A stretch of DNA of 64,000 nt from Sphagnum magellanicum (taxonomy: Eukaryota > Streptophyta > Sphagnopsida > Sphagnales > Sphagnaceae), in the NCBI GenBank assembly GCA_021904315.1, contig CM038918.1, positions 7,207,349-7,271,348 on the forward strand, written 5' to 3'. A program made the position numbers and the translations under genes. Of the stretch, positions 37,136-48,251 are shown one piece after another. The notes below the pieces were generated by a model, which was given only the letters and a program-made list of their open reading frames with translations, was not told where the DNA came from and made no database searches. Position 1 is the stretch's first letter, and the number at the start of each line of letters is the position of its first letter.

Positions 37136-40100
37136 CATCACAAATGTTTGTTTGAAAAGACACAAAAGTTACAAACCACTGCCAATTATAGAAAAAGTTA
37201 ACCAAGAAACAAATCAAGCTCGCATTTTGCTATAGGAACTTACCTATTTACCTATTGAGCGAAAAAATCTCTCACCCTTTCAATTGCTTGCCATATGACA
37301 TTGTATAAATTTGTCCAAACATCAGTGTCACCACAATGACCTCAATGTTGATCAGTTGTTCCAAACTTCAACTCCAAGAGATAACATCATAATTAGAATC
37401 GTAAACAACAGCAAGTTTGATTACAAGAAGAGTCATCTAATCAGAACAACTATTGAATGCCAATTTTGAAAGTTGAAACATTGTGTACGGTTGTTCAAAA
37501 CAAACACAATGAAGGTCCACATGATCATGTTTTAGAGTTGCTACAGAGGGAAGTTGTCATGGCCACAAAACATGGGCAGTAACCTACTTACGTGTAGGTA
37601 AATCAATTAACTACAAATTAGAAAGTGCAACACCAATATGTGCACCAATAATCGACATTTACATGGCACATACAATTCTAATTTTTAGTCAGAATGCAAA
37701 TTTTTGCGAATGGGTATTAAGAGAAAGACACCCATATTAGGTGTAAGAACATTCACAAGTGAGTTCACAAGCTATTTAGTGAAAATGACACCAACACATT
37801 ATTGAACTATATGCCAAAGCCGAGCTTGAATATCAACGCCTACACTAAGACCTTAAAGCGCAAATTTTTTAGATCTGATTTATATCATGTGACCTCTTCT
37901 CCTTAAGAACCCTAGTGCAACATGATGACGATCAGAGAGACATATGCACAAAAGGAGATGTTTGTGACATTTTAATCGTTAACTTTCTAAGAAACAAATT
38001 TGTGAGACTACTTGCCTAACTGAGCCTTTTACAAAACCCCCTAGCACCACAACACCAATGTGCAAGCCACCGAACCCTAACTCACAGCCTACTCTTTGGT
38101 TTTACTACCAACAAAACTCATAATTACCCATCATCCATGTGATTCATGGATTGACCTCCATGGTTAGACATACCATTTTAGCAATGAGCACCACCACTCT
38201 TGTTCATCCTTCCAAAGACCATTCATCCAATCTGCCCAATGTTGGATCATGCACCAACAAGAAAGATCATCCTTCCAAAATCCACTCCCACATTGAACCA
38301 ACTCTCACCAACATCCATCCATACATCCATCCATGATAAAAGAGGTTGAATATCTAATCTCGTCCATGATGAGAACCCCATGTTGGGAAAAACTTTCGAG
38401 TTATGGAACCACTTTAATATCTAAATTATTTTCCACAAGAAAAAATTGAAGCTTCACCCTGAAAATGCGAAAAAGAGGTTTTAAAATTCTTTTCATTAAA
38501 ATTTTTCTTTGCATCAAGATGGCATCCATACCACATCCATCAGCCAAGTGGGGGTAAGATGGTTCATTGTACATTTCAATTGTCAATTTATAATTTTATC
38601 AAATTTTATAATGCATATTAATATATAAAAATCTTTATTAATCAAACAAATAAAATCAAACATGAATTTTGCTATCTTTTTAAGGGAAAACAAACTTCAC
38701 AACATGATCTTGTTATAATGGTTCCACAAAATGTTTTCCTTCCCCAACAAAGTATAGATTTGCATTATTTGAGAACTAAAATTATTTCAAGGTTTATATA
38801 ATCATTAAATTTTGATACAACCTTACAAATTCAAGAAAACACAACATTATTTTTTCAAGAATAAGATTTATTTTAATATGATGAATTTTGGTGCAATTAA
38901 AAACAAAGATACAAATGTAATGATGGAAATTTCAAACGATATTTTTTAAAATTTAAATAAGGATATATTGTGTTCAATATAAATGTTAAATATTTTATAT
39001 ATTAGAAAACATTTAATGTGAATTTTTTTGTTCTACACGATTTATATTTTACATTGGAAATAATGATTTTTTTATTTTTTTAATATAGCATCATTAGTTA
39101 CATCTAAAGAAAGGTTTAGCAATAAGTGGCAACAAGACATGAATCGCATTGTAATCTTTTATAAACTCCCTTTTATTTCTAAACCTCCAAGAGGAGGTCA
39201 TCTAAATCAAACAAATTCGATCATCTAAAACTAAACGGTGTGGGTCACAAAAGGTTTGAACCATATTCAACATGTAACCAACATAACATAGTAGCTTGTC
39301 ATGTTCAATGGTAATTAACATGGTGGCTTGATGTTAGCGGGGAGGGTAAAAATCACGTGAAAACAAAAAAAAAACAAGTAAAGAATAGGCAAAAACAGAA
39401 AATATGGCAAGAAAAAAAAAAAAAAAAACACTAAGTAAGAAAAAAAAATTAAAAAAAAATTAAAAAGGAGAAGAAAAAAAATGGTGAGGGGAAAAGAGGG
39501 GGGGATAGAAATAAGAAAAGAAAAGAAAAGAACTAAAGAAAAAAAATCAAATAAAAACCAAATAAAAACCAAGAAACATTTTTTTTTAAAAAGAAGGAAA
39601 GCTAAAAAGATAAACAAGAAAAAAAGGAAAGATCCAAAGTGGGGTAGCCTATGATACTGTGACCACCAAAAAAAACACCCTCCTTTGGAAGATTTGCAAA
39701 ACAAAACAAAAAAGACTTGCAAGTTAGAAGTACCCCTTTAAGGGAAAAGGAAAAAAATATATCACTAACCATCCACAATCTATGGGAAGAAAAAAACTAT
39801 TTCAACACCCTCCACCTTTATGAATTGTGACCAAAAATGAACCAACAAGTATTTATGTTAAAATAATTGTGAGAAAATGCATGGGAAAGAAAAAAACAAA
39901 GGTCAAATGGTTCATAAAATGTCTGAAAAATAACATAAAATAAATATCAAGAAAAAAAAATGATTACACAATTTTACGAAATCAAAATAGTGAGTTAAAC
40001 AAGAAATTATGGGCATGCGGGAAAAAAAAAGAAAAAAAAAAGAGATAAAATGAAAAAGAAAGTTATGAGGGGAAAAAAGGAACAAACCAAGGGGAATGGG

Positions 40101-42032
40101 CTATACATTACATCTTCAAAAAGTTGTGAAAGAAAAGGGAAAAAAAACTAAGGTGAATAACCCTTGCATTACATCCCTAAAAAGTGATGAAAGTTACGAG
40201 AGAGGGGAGAATATTCCACCCCTCTTCCACCCTCATTCACCCTCAAGATAGAAAAGAAAAGAAAAACTTCACATCCTCTCACCCAAATATATGGTTGGAC
40301 AATGTAGTAAATGTGGATTGTCCACACATAGTTTAACATATTCATTGACTTTGCACCTTCCTTCACATCAAAACACACAAGGAAAAAAAAAACCCATCCC
40401 TTCACCTAAATTGTTGGACCATCCACACATTTATAAAGGGGTCCATGGTCTCCTTAGTAAAAATTTTATGAATAATCTATAATAATACAACATCCTAGAG
40501 GCTATTAGGGAAAAAAAGAGCTCCAACCACCCTATTACACCTTATATTATACTAGATATGGGCGAGTTCCTGCCTAAGCATAAAGCCCTTTTTATAGGTA
40601 GGGGTAATTGCCTAGTTGCTTGCAAATGTGCCCATATCTCCCAAAACATAGTATGAAGTTTGGTAACATGTAGAGTTTGTTTAAAAACTTTAACATTGTT
40701 CTCATTGCACCATGGGTCTCATGTGGCACATATTTCTTGCCCAAAAATACATGTTTTGAATATACATATTTTGACAAACTGGAATTGAATTGTAAGAATT
40801 TTTTTCTTGCCATGTGTTGTAACCCCACTTTGAGGGAAGTGTGAGGTCACCACTCACATTCTTGAAAATGGGACTTGGGAGTCCTTTGGGACTCCTAAAA
40901 ATTCACAATTCGATTGCAGGGGTCAAAACACCTTGCATTGAGGTGTTCTTTATACCGTTGGAAAGGTCTCGGAAGGTAAATGTCCAAAATGGCCTTGCAT
41001 GACCCATTTGGACATCTGCAACACAATTTATAGGCGAAAGAAAGGTTAAGAGTCAAATTGGCAATTTGACTCCCAACCACTAAAAGTTGGGAATCGACCT
41101 AATTCCGGTGTGTGCAGGTGGAGTGCGACACACCGTTGGAAAGCTTTCAAGGAGATCTACAAGTTTACTTTAGACCACGTCCTAATTGGAGGTCAGAGCA
41201 AGAAGTTAAGAACGCCCAAAGTCCCAGGAGTCTAAACCGGGACAGTTTCGGGACTCCACTTTAGGAGTCCTGGGAAAAAATGCCATTTGGATGCAAGTGC
41301 GGCGGAGAGACGCAGAGAATACTATATGGAGGAAGGTGGTGACTTCCTTCGAGTCCAAGCCATGGTGAGTCAAGTGAATCCAAGGTTGCCCGTGGCTTGT
41401 CCCAACACTAAAAATGTGCAGAATGAGTTCTAACCAACTTGTTGGTTGGTTTTGGATGTAGGATCGAATAACTAAGTAGCTTGTCCCTCTTCCTAGTCTA
41501 ATCCTGCAGCTTTCAGCACGCCCCTCTCACCCCCCCCTTTAGTGCTGGAAGCTAGGAGCGGCACCAAGTTCCAACTATTTTCGCTCCTTAACATAGTTGG
41601 ACCCTTTTTGGGTCTAACAAGGAACTTGGGGGCGCATCACCATGTCTAAGGCTTTGATCAATTCTTGTGAGAAAAAAGTTGGAGGCCATAAGGCCCATGT
41701 CGTAGAACATAAGTTTGAACTTTTAGGCAATACTTTATAACCATTTGATAAAAATCACGATAACATTACTTGTTTTTGAAACAATGAAAATAGTTTGCCA
41801 TAATCCAAACATGCCTTAAATGATGGGACCCAAACTTGTGGATATTTAGATAAATATTTCAATGACTTTCAAATCTTGTTTGTGCATAATAAATTAATTA
41901 TCGGCATAATTGTTGTTCATTTCCAAGTAACAATGGTTCATATGGATAATTGTTTTTTGGGGAAACATTCATTGTAAAAAACAAACTTTTTTTTTAGGGA
42001 AATAGAAAATAGTTTGGAGAAAATGGATTAAA
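37136..42032 (+). repeat. tandem segmental duplication, units A3 (5'-truncated) and B3
   Basis: A3 begins inside unit A at CCATCACAAATG, so about 270 bp of its left end are missing, and runs to about 38715. B3 follows to about 42032, where similarity to B2 stops at TGGATTAAATATATTTG. B3 carries the second solo LTR (40815-41639) and about 190 bp near 39650-39846 that B2 lacks. Confidence 0.8.
40815..41639. mobile_element. solo LTR 2 (825 bp) with 5-bp target duplication
   Basis: Starts TGTTGTAACCCC and ends CTTGGGGGCGCATCA. It is flanked by CCATG at 40810-40814 and 41640-41644. The matching place in B2 (near 36735-36745) is uninterrupted. It shares many blocks with solo LTR 1, including CGTTGGAAAG-like, GGAAGGTGGTG, ACTCCCA and CAGCACGCCCCTCT, and the TATA region ATACTATATGG near 41319. 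The two differ enough to be separate, fairly old insertions of one family. Confidence 0.88.
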
Positions 42033-44423
42033 TATATTTGTCAAATTGAGAGTTTCTACAGTTAAATAATTATTTAAGCCCCATCACAAAATAAATCAAG
42101 ATTTTTTTTTATTCCAACCAAATAACAACTAGGCTTTTTTGCCAAAAGGAACATTATGGCAATGATTTATGGCATGCATGTCATTGAAGTATTGTATCGT
42201 GTTGAGTTGTGGTAAATTGTAACTAACAAATATTTTGGGACATTTTTGGTAAATTTTAAGTTTCACACTTGCACAAAGTTTAATATATCACATATCCTTT
42301 TAATTTATAAACATTAATTGCAACAAAGATTTGTTGGGATGGAGGATGAATTAATGTTTATTGAACAATGACAACAAGAATCAGATTTATTTCCCACCAA
42401 ATATACAAAGATAAATTGGCCTTGAATCATACATGTTCGTAAATGTTATGTGATTACATATGTGATGGATTCTCTTATTGAAACACTTTATTACACCTTT
42501 CTAAATAGTGTTCACCAAGCCACCAATTTTTTTCCCCCCGCCTAATTTCCATTTGCTTCTCTAACCTTGCCCAATGGCCCTTGTAAGCCTTTTAGTTCAA
42601 GGTTTTTTTATAAAATATTCTACAAAGTTACTTCAATGGTGACATTTTGATGGGTAGTCAAAAGCCAAATATAATGCTAACATAAATATTTAAATTACAC
42701 ACAAAAACACAAAACAATTCAAACCATGTTACGATAAGTTATATTATAATTGAGTATAGTGAAAAAGAAGGAAAAGGAAACCACTTAGGGTGCCATCAAG
42801 TGAGCTTGCTTTAAAAAATTTCTTTAAAAATTTAGTGGAATGATAGTAAAACCCAAATTCAAGTCAAAATTTGGTGACTTTTTACCATAAAAAAATAAAT
42901 TATTTTAATTATAATTTGTGATATGCCATGATATAGAAAAATGACATGTGATAACACCATGAGGAAATGTTATATGCATCAATCTATGCAACATGTAAAA
43001 GTTATAAAATATGATACATATATGGTACACATGATTTTTGTACAAGCCATATTAAATACCTCAAACTATGTTCAACATTTTCCCAATTGTATTAAAAGAG
43101 TTTGCACCCATATTGTAATGACTACATAATCACATCAAATGCAACACAAAGTGATTTACCTTTTTACAAAATTAGATTCCATTTATCCAGAAAAATAGCA
43201 TATATGCATGGATGGCAATAAAAGGTTGCACAACGTGTTACAAAAGCCAAAATACATTTAATTATGTAATTTATCACTTTACTCAAACATAATGAAATTG
43301 AAGTAGGACACATGATAAACATGGGGGGTTTAAGATTTTTTCAAAAAACTTTATTGTGTGTGCAATAGGAATTTGTCTCGCAAAATCTTATGATTTGGAA
43401 AACCAAAAGCACTTGTGTATGTGTAGTATAGCGATGTACAACACAAGACTTTTGTTCCTAGTCTTTAGATAAGGTAAAATTAGGTTTTGGTTTAGTAAAT
43501 GTGCACACAATAGTGCTTTTTCAAATGCACTATACACAAAAAATGACCGCTTTTGATTGGTGGACTAAAGTGATTGCCAATCAAATGGTTGCATTTAAAA
43601 TAATCTTTCACCTTAAGCTATTCAATTTCTCATGTGTATGGGTTGGGGATGGGAAAACAATTAACACTCTATGTTGGATGCCATAGACCTTGGAAGAGGC
43701 CTCCATAAGAGGTATTGTAAGAGATGTTTTAATGTATTGAAAGATTTGGTGGTTCTTCATGCCATGGCTCACATATACCATCAAAAGTTGGCCTCTGGTC
43801 TCCTTGTAACACTTTTGCAAGAAACATGTGACATTTTCAACTTCAAGTGAAACAAAAAGTGACCCTAGATTGCATTTTGTTTGAAGAATCCTCTCTCACA
43901 AATTGTTATCCTTGTTTTTGAAGTATCAGTCATGTTTGGTTAATTGAAATGCCATTTACAAATTGAGTTCAAAACTTAGTTGATAAGAAAAATATCCACA
44001 AGAGAAAGAAGACGCTAGGTGAAGAATAGTAGTTTTCCCATTAAGGCAATGAACTTAGGTTGAGATCAAAACCTAATAGCCAAAAAAATACATTGGTAAT
44101 AAGCGAAGCTTGAAACTCCCTTTTCTCAATAGGTTGGAGGTAAAAATGAGTTCCAACTTTAGTTTTGATTTTGATTTCATTTTATGTTGGTTTACATTGC
44201 TATGAATGTAATGTAATAAATGGCCGTTCATGAAAAAACTATGGCTCTTCACCTTCCTTTATAAAAAAATATTCATCTTTGTTTGAATCTGGTTTTTTTT
44301 GTTTTTGGATGACTAATATTTAAGGATGAAACAAAGATTCAAAGTGAAACAAGGATTCAAAGATAAGGTTATTTAAAAGTTCTATTTGATTTTTTAATGT
44401 TGAATTTTTTTTTGAAAAAACAT
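42033..44423. other. intergenic, no gene recognised
   Basis: AT-rich. A plus-strand frame at 43501-43686 ends VWVGDGKTINTLCW, faintly like a segment seen in plant LINE polyproteins, but it is too short and isolated to call. Nothing else was seen. Confidence 0.45.
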
Positions 44424-46114
44424 TGGAATGACTTTGTTGCTTGGGAGATGGCAGATTACATCCATAACCAAAATCATGGCAACATCGAAAGTGGCCATGG
44501 TCAATGTTTCATATGTTGCATTGATAATTGATAAAGCCACAAGCATGGACAACCAAAATTGGATTTGAATACATGGATATGTGTTAAAAGATTAGTGTCA
44601 AATTTCAATTTTGTTGATTATGGAATAGATTGTGCATAGTTCTAATTCAAACAACCTTACAAAGGTGTTTATGAACTATCTTAAACTTTGTGGAGGGATT
44701 TCAAAAAAACACATTGTTAATACGCTTGTTTCCTTTGGGGCAGATGGAATTAATGTGTTTGAAGGAACGCAAAATGGAATCACAATGTAAATCTAGTGGG
44801 ACTACACACCATTCATTGTGGGCATGCATTGCATGGCTCACCAATGCAATTTGGTGATGCAAACATTTTCTAATCTACCAACAATTACAAGGTTAAAAAA
44901 CCTCATGCAATATTTGTATTCATACTTTGCAAAAAGCCTAAAGAGATACTTGGAGTTTATTAAACTAGTAGAGATTATGGAAACAAAGGGAAATAAGATC
45001 TTGCGCAATGTGAAAACACGTTAGATCTCTATGTTATTAGTTGTGAAACATGTTCTTTGTGAATATCACCCCCTCTTGATGAAGATGGCTTTGGATTCTC
45101 TCACCATTGCCTTGGCTACCTCCAATCTTGAGTTGTTATATGATGTGGAAATTATGTTGTCCTTGGCGTGTTTGGTCCCAATGCTAGAAATTTTTAATAC
45201 ATTAGTGAAATTTGTCCAATCGTGTGATTTTGTGGTAGCAGTGAAGATTTGTCAAGATGATATAAACAAACTCTATGTTGATCATTTCTAGCTTTTATTG
45301 GTGACCTTTCTCGAGGCTTTTATGGGTTGGTGGAAGCAAATCATGATCATATTAGTTTGAAATGGATCATAGACCCAAACATTGGAATTGATCACTTGGG
45401 CTTTGAATGTAAAAGGCAGCATGTTTGGACAAGGCATAGGAACTTGGAGATTAAGGTGGTAGCCTTTGTGACCCTAGAAATTTATGCTACTATCATGAAT
45501 GGGGTGAAACAACAAGCATCGGTTGTTGTTGTTTAATTGATTAATGAACTGGAAGTGTGATTTCTTTCTTAGGAACTCATGGATGTTCTAAAGGTGGTCT
45601 ACCCCCAAAACTAGTTACAAGATGACCTAGAGGGCTAGTTTGGATTACATCTAAACATTATCAAATCCTTCTACTATACCTTTCGGAAGGTTGGTCTTGT
45701 AAAGTTGGGGGTTCTTCCATTGTTGGATGTCACAACACTAGATTTACATATATCCACATTTTTTTAATCCATGAATAATAGTACGTGGGCTGTTGTGGTC
45801 CCTTCGCATTTAGTTCATCCTTTGATTTGATTGTGGAGGGGATTGATTACTAGCTAGATTATCAAGCATCGCATTTTGGAGTACATAACATTAGCAAAGG
45901 TTGCAATTGTCCAAGTGATTGGATTAGTGGAGGACAAACGCATTTTCAACACTTTAAGCTTCATGAAATCCAAGCTCAAAAATACCTTACCACTCACCTT
46001 GATTTGGTGATATGTATGTTTTCACAACATTTTAACACTTTTGAGAACTTTCCTTATGATGTAGCCATCAAGGAATGGAAGGAAATGCCCATTCGATATG
46101 GGTTTGATGCATAA
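44424..46114 (+). pseudogene. degenerate hAT-superfamily transposase
   Basis: Decayed plant hAT-like transposase whose pieces follow family order: an upstream part with KATSMDNQNW and SFGADGINVFEGTQNG, then MHCMAHQCNLVMQTF (from 44824), METKGNKILRNVKTR, a middle helical part to 45290, and the C-terminal hAT dimerisation region (about 45890-46111) with FNTLSFMKSKLKNTLTTHL and NFPYDVAIKEW, ending at TAA 46112. The frame is broken by several stops (for example TAG directly after VKTR at 45022) and by frame changes around 45290-45900. No terminal inverted repeats or 8-bp target duplications were identified. It cannot encode an active enzyme. Confidence 0.85.
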
Positions 46115-47324
46115 CTTGAAGTTGTGTTTTGATTTTGTAGAATATTTAGAATGTGAAGCGAGTTGCTTCTTTAATTCTTGTTATGTTAGTTGCAATTAGT
46201 AAAGATTTAAGCTTTGAATGGATGGCATTGGGCATGATGGTGAGGGGCTAGACCACAAACTTGATGTTCATTAGTGACCTTTGTTTCCATAATCATGGCT
46301 TGTTTGGTAAGCAACAATTGACAAATTAGCAAATCAACATGCAAAGGCCATTTGATGATTTTTCTTAAAAACAATAACCTTGATTACTTGTGCAAGTCAA
46401 CCATGTGCTATAATGGGTAGGGCGGTCTTTACCAGGGTTTGATTCCCCCACATGACACATTTGCTATAATTTTAAACTTTAGTACAACATGTTTGCTAGA
46501 TTCTTAGGTTGTGTTTCCACATATCGCTACTTGTTCAACATTGAAATTTTTACATTTGCTAATTCCATTTGAAAAACAAATAATTAGTTTCGCATAATAT
46601 TAAAATTTAAAAATAAAAGATGGTTTACAAGTTCGATCAATGACATGCACATATCAATAACGATTTTGGATCTTGCCACATAATATTGCCAATAAATTTA
46701 CTTCTGGAAATTGAAAAAGAAAACATGACTTGAAACTTGGATTAAAACATTGATTGGTTTTCAACCATTTTTTAATATTTGCCCAACATTCCTATAAACC
46801 TACCTACATGTTATTTTACCTACTTACATAATAATCACCTATTATTCTACCTTCATTCTACTCACCTATTCCAATCATACCTCCATATGAGTGCTTGGTC
46901 ACACCAAGCACCCACAAACCCACCACCCTCAATTATCCCTTAAACCTCGAACATTATTATCCACAAAGTGAGGAGATTTTCTTAAATTTTCATATGAATT
47001 GTTAAAAACACAACATTAATATTTCTAATGCAAGAGATTTGAGATAATAATAACATTATTATTATTATTATTATTATTAAAATTAAATTTATCATTAGAC
47101 ATAATAATCTTTAATAATAAATATCTTAAGGCCAGAACCTCATTTAAACTTTGGATGTCCTGGCAATAGCCTGGTTGTGTAAAGAAATGTCCAAAACAGG
47201 ATTTCTTCTTCCTGGAGAAATTTTGCCAAACAGAGAAATTAAAAAATAAAATAAAATAAAATAAAAAATGAATCAATTTTGGAGGGCATTAATTGCTAAA
47301 AGTGAGGGAAGACAAATAGTTAAT
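46115..47324. other. intergenic with microsatellites
   Basis: AT-rich sequence without a supported gene. An (ATT)n run lies at about 47053-47080 and an (AAAAT)n run at about 47243-47268. At 46795-46920 there is a C/T-rich stretch of ACCTATT and CTACCTTCAT words, similar in style to 26600-26720. Confidence 0.55.
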
Positions 47325-47460
47325 CGCCAGATTTTGATATTTAGTTCTCAGTGCGAAGCCATACAAAAAGAATGTTGATTTAAAGATGTGTACATCATAT
47401 CTGGTTTATAGCCAGATTTGGCTAAATTTTCCTAAAGGTGATCGCCATTTTTCTACATCT
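47325..47460 (+). repeat. dispersed repeat R1, copy b (upstream of B-box gene)
   Basis: Same order of blocks as copy c at 55600-55748: CGCCAGATTTT, AGCCA(T/A), TATAGCCAGATTTGGCTAA, TGATCGCCA and CTACAT. It lies about 790 bp upstream of the B-box ATG, in the same orientation as that gene. It is the most diverged of the three copies. Confidence 0.65.
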
Positions 47461-47694
47461 TTCATATGGATGATTGCCAACTTAAGCGCTACATAATAAA
47501 ATTCCTAAAAAAATCCCTGGTCCCAAAGGCATATCTGTTTCTCTTCCTTCTGGTCTGTCGATGAAGTTCCACGAATATCATCCCTTCTTGCTCAGCAACT
47601 TTGGTTGAGTAAAAATGAGACTTAGATGAACAGAAAAGAAAGAGACTTGGATGAATAGGAAGGAAGGAGACTTGCACTTTCGTGTTTCTTGGAT

Positions 47695-47703
47695 TTAGGG
47701 TTT
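47695..47703 (+). promoter_or_regulatory. telo-box motif upstream of the B-box gene
   Basis: Perfect TTAGGGTTT (AAACCCTAA on the other strand), about 550 bp before the ATG at 48252. It sits where AT-rich intergenic DNA gives way to GC-richer sequence that probably marks the promoter and 5' leader (47700-48251). The motif alone does not prove function. Confidence 0.4.
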
Positions 47704-48251
47704 TTCGCTGGCTTTGTGTTTTGTTTTGCAGCAGTTCTCTTTTGCTCGACCCCGCGCGCTTGCTTGCTTGCTTTCTTTCATGTCAAGATAATTCTGAGAT
47801 GTACAGAAAAGGAATGCTGCGTAGGAAGGTCAGGTGCTCTCTTGCGTGCTCGTTGTTTGGAATTCGCAAACGTTTGTTGTTATAGAAGAGGAATAATAGA
47901 TTGCGTGATTCCGAGACAAATCCGTTTGCCTAACTCAATTCCCTTGCTTGACTCCAACACTTGGGGGTTTTGCCTAACAGAATGAGAAAGCAGCTGTTGC
48001 TGCTGCCAATGGATGGCAGAAATCGAGTGTGTTAGAGGGGAAAGCGACTCGGGACGAGTCGGACAGGGATGGACCTTAGTAGTAGAAATCGTGCGGAGCC
48101 TGAGTCGACTCTCGTAGCTTATTATCTCTGATCATCACCAACTCCCTCGTCATAGGTATTCAGCGAAGGAGGTCTTCACTGGACGGTTGCAGCAAAGATA
48201 CCTCCACGGATAGACGAAAAGAAAAAAACGGCTTTTACTGGAGAGACACCG

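Noticed and set aside
43501-43686. Possible LINE fragment (VWVGDGKTIN)
   Set aside because: Too short, no reverse-transcriptase motif nearby, and the flanking frames do not continue the family order.
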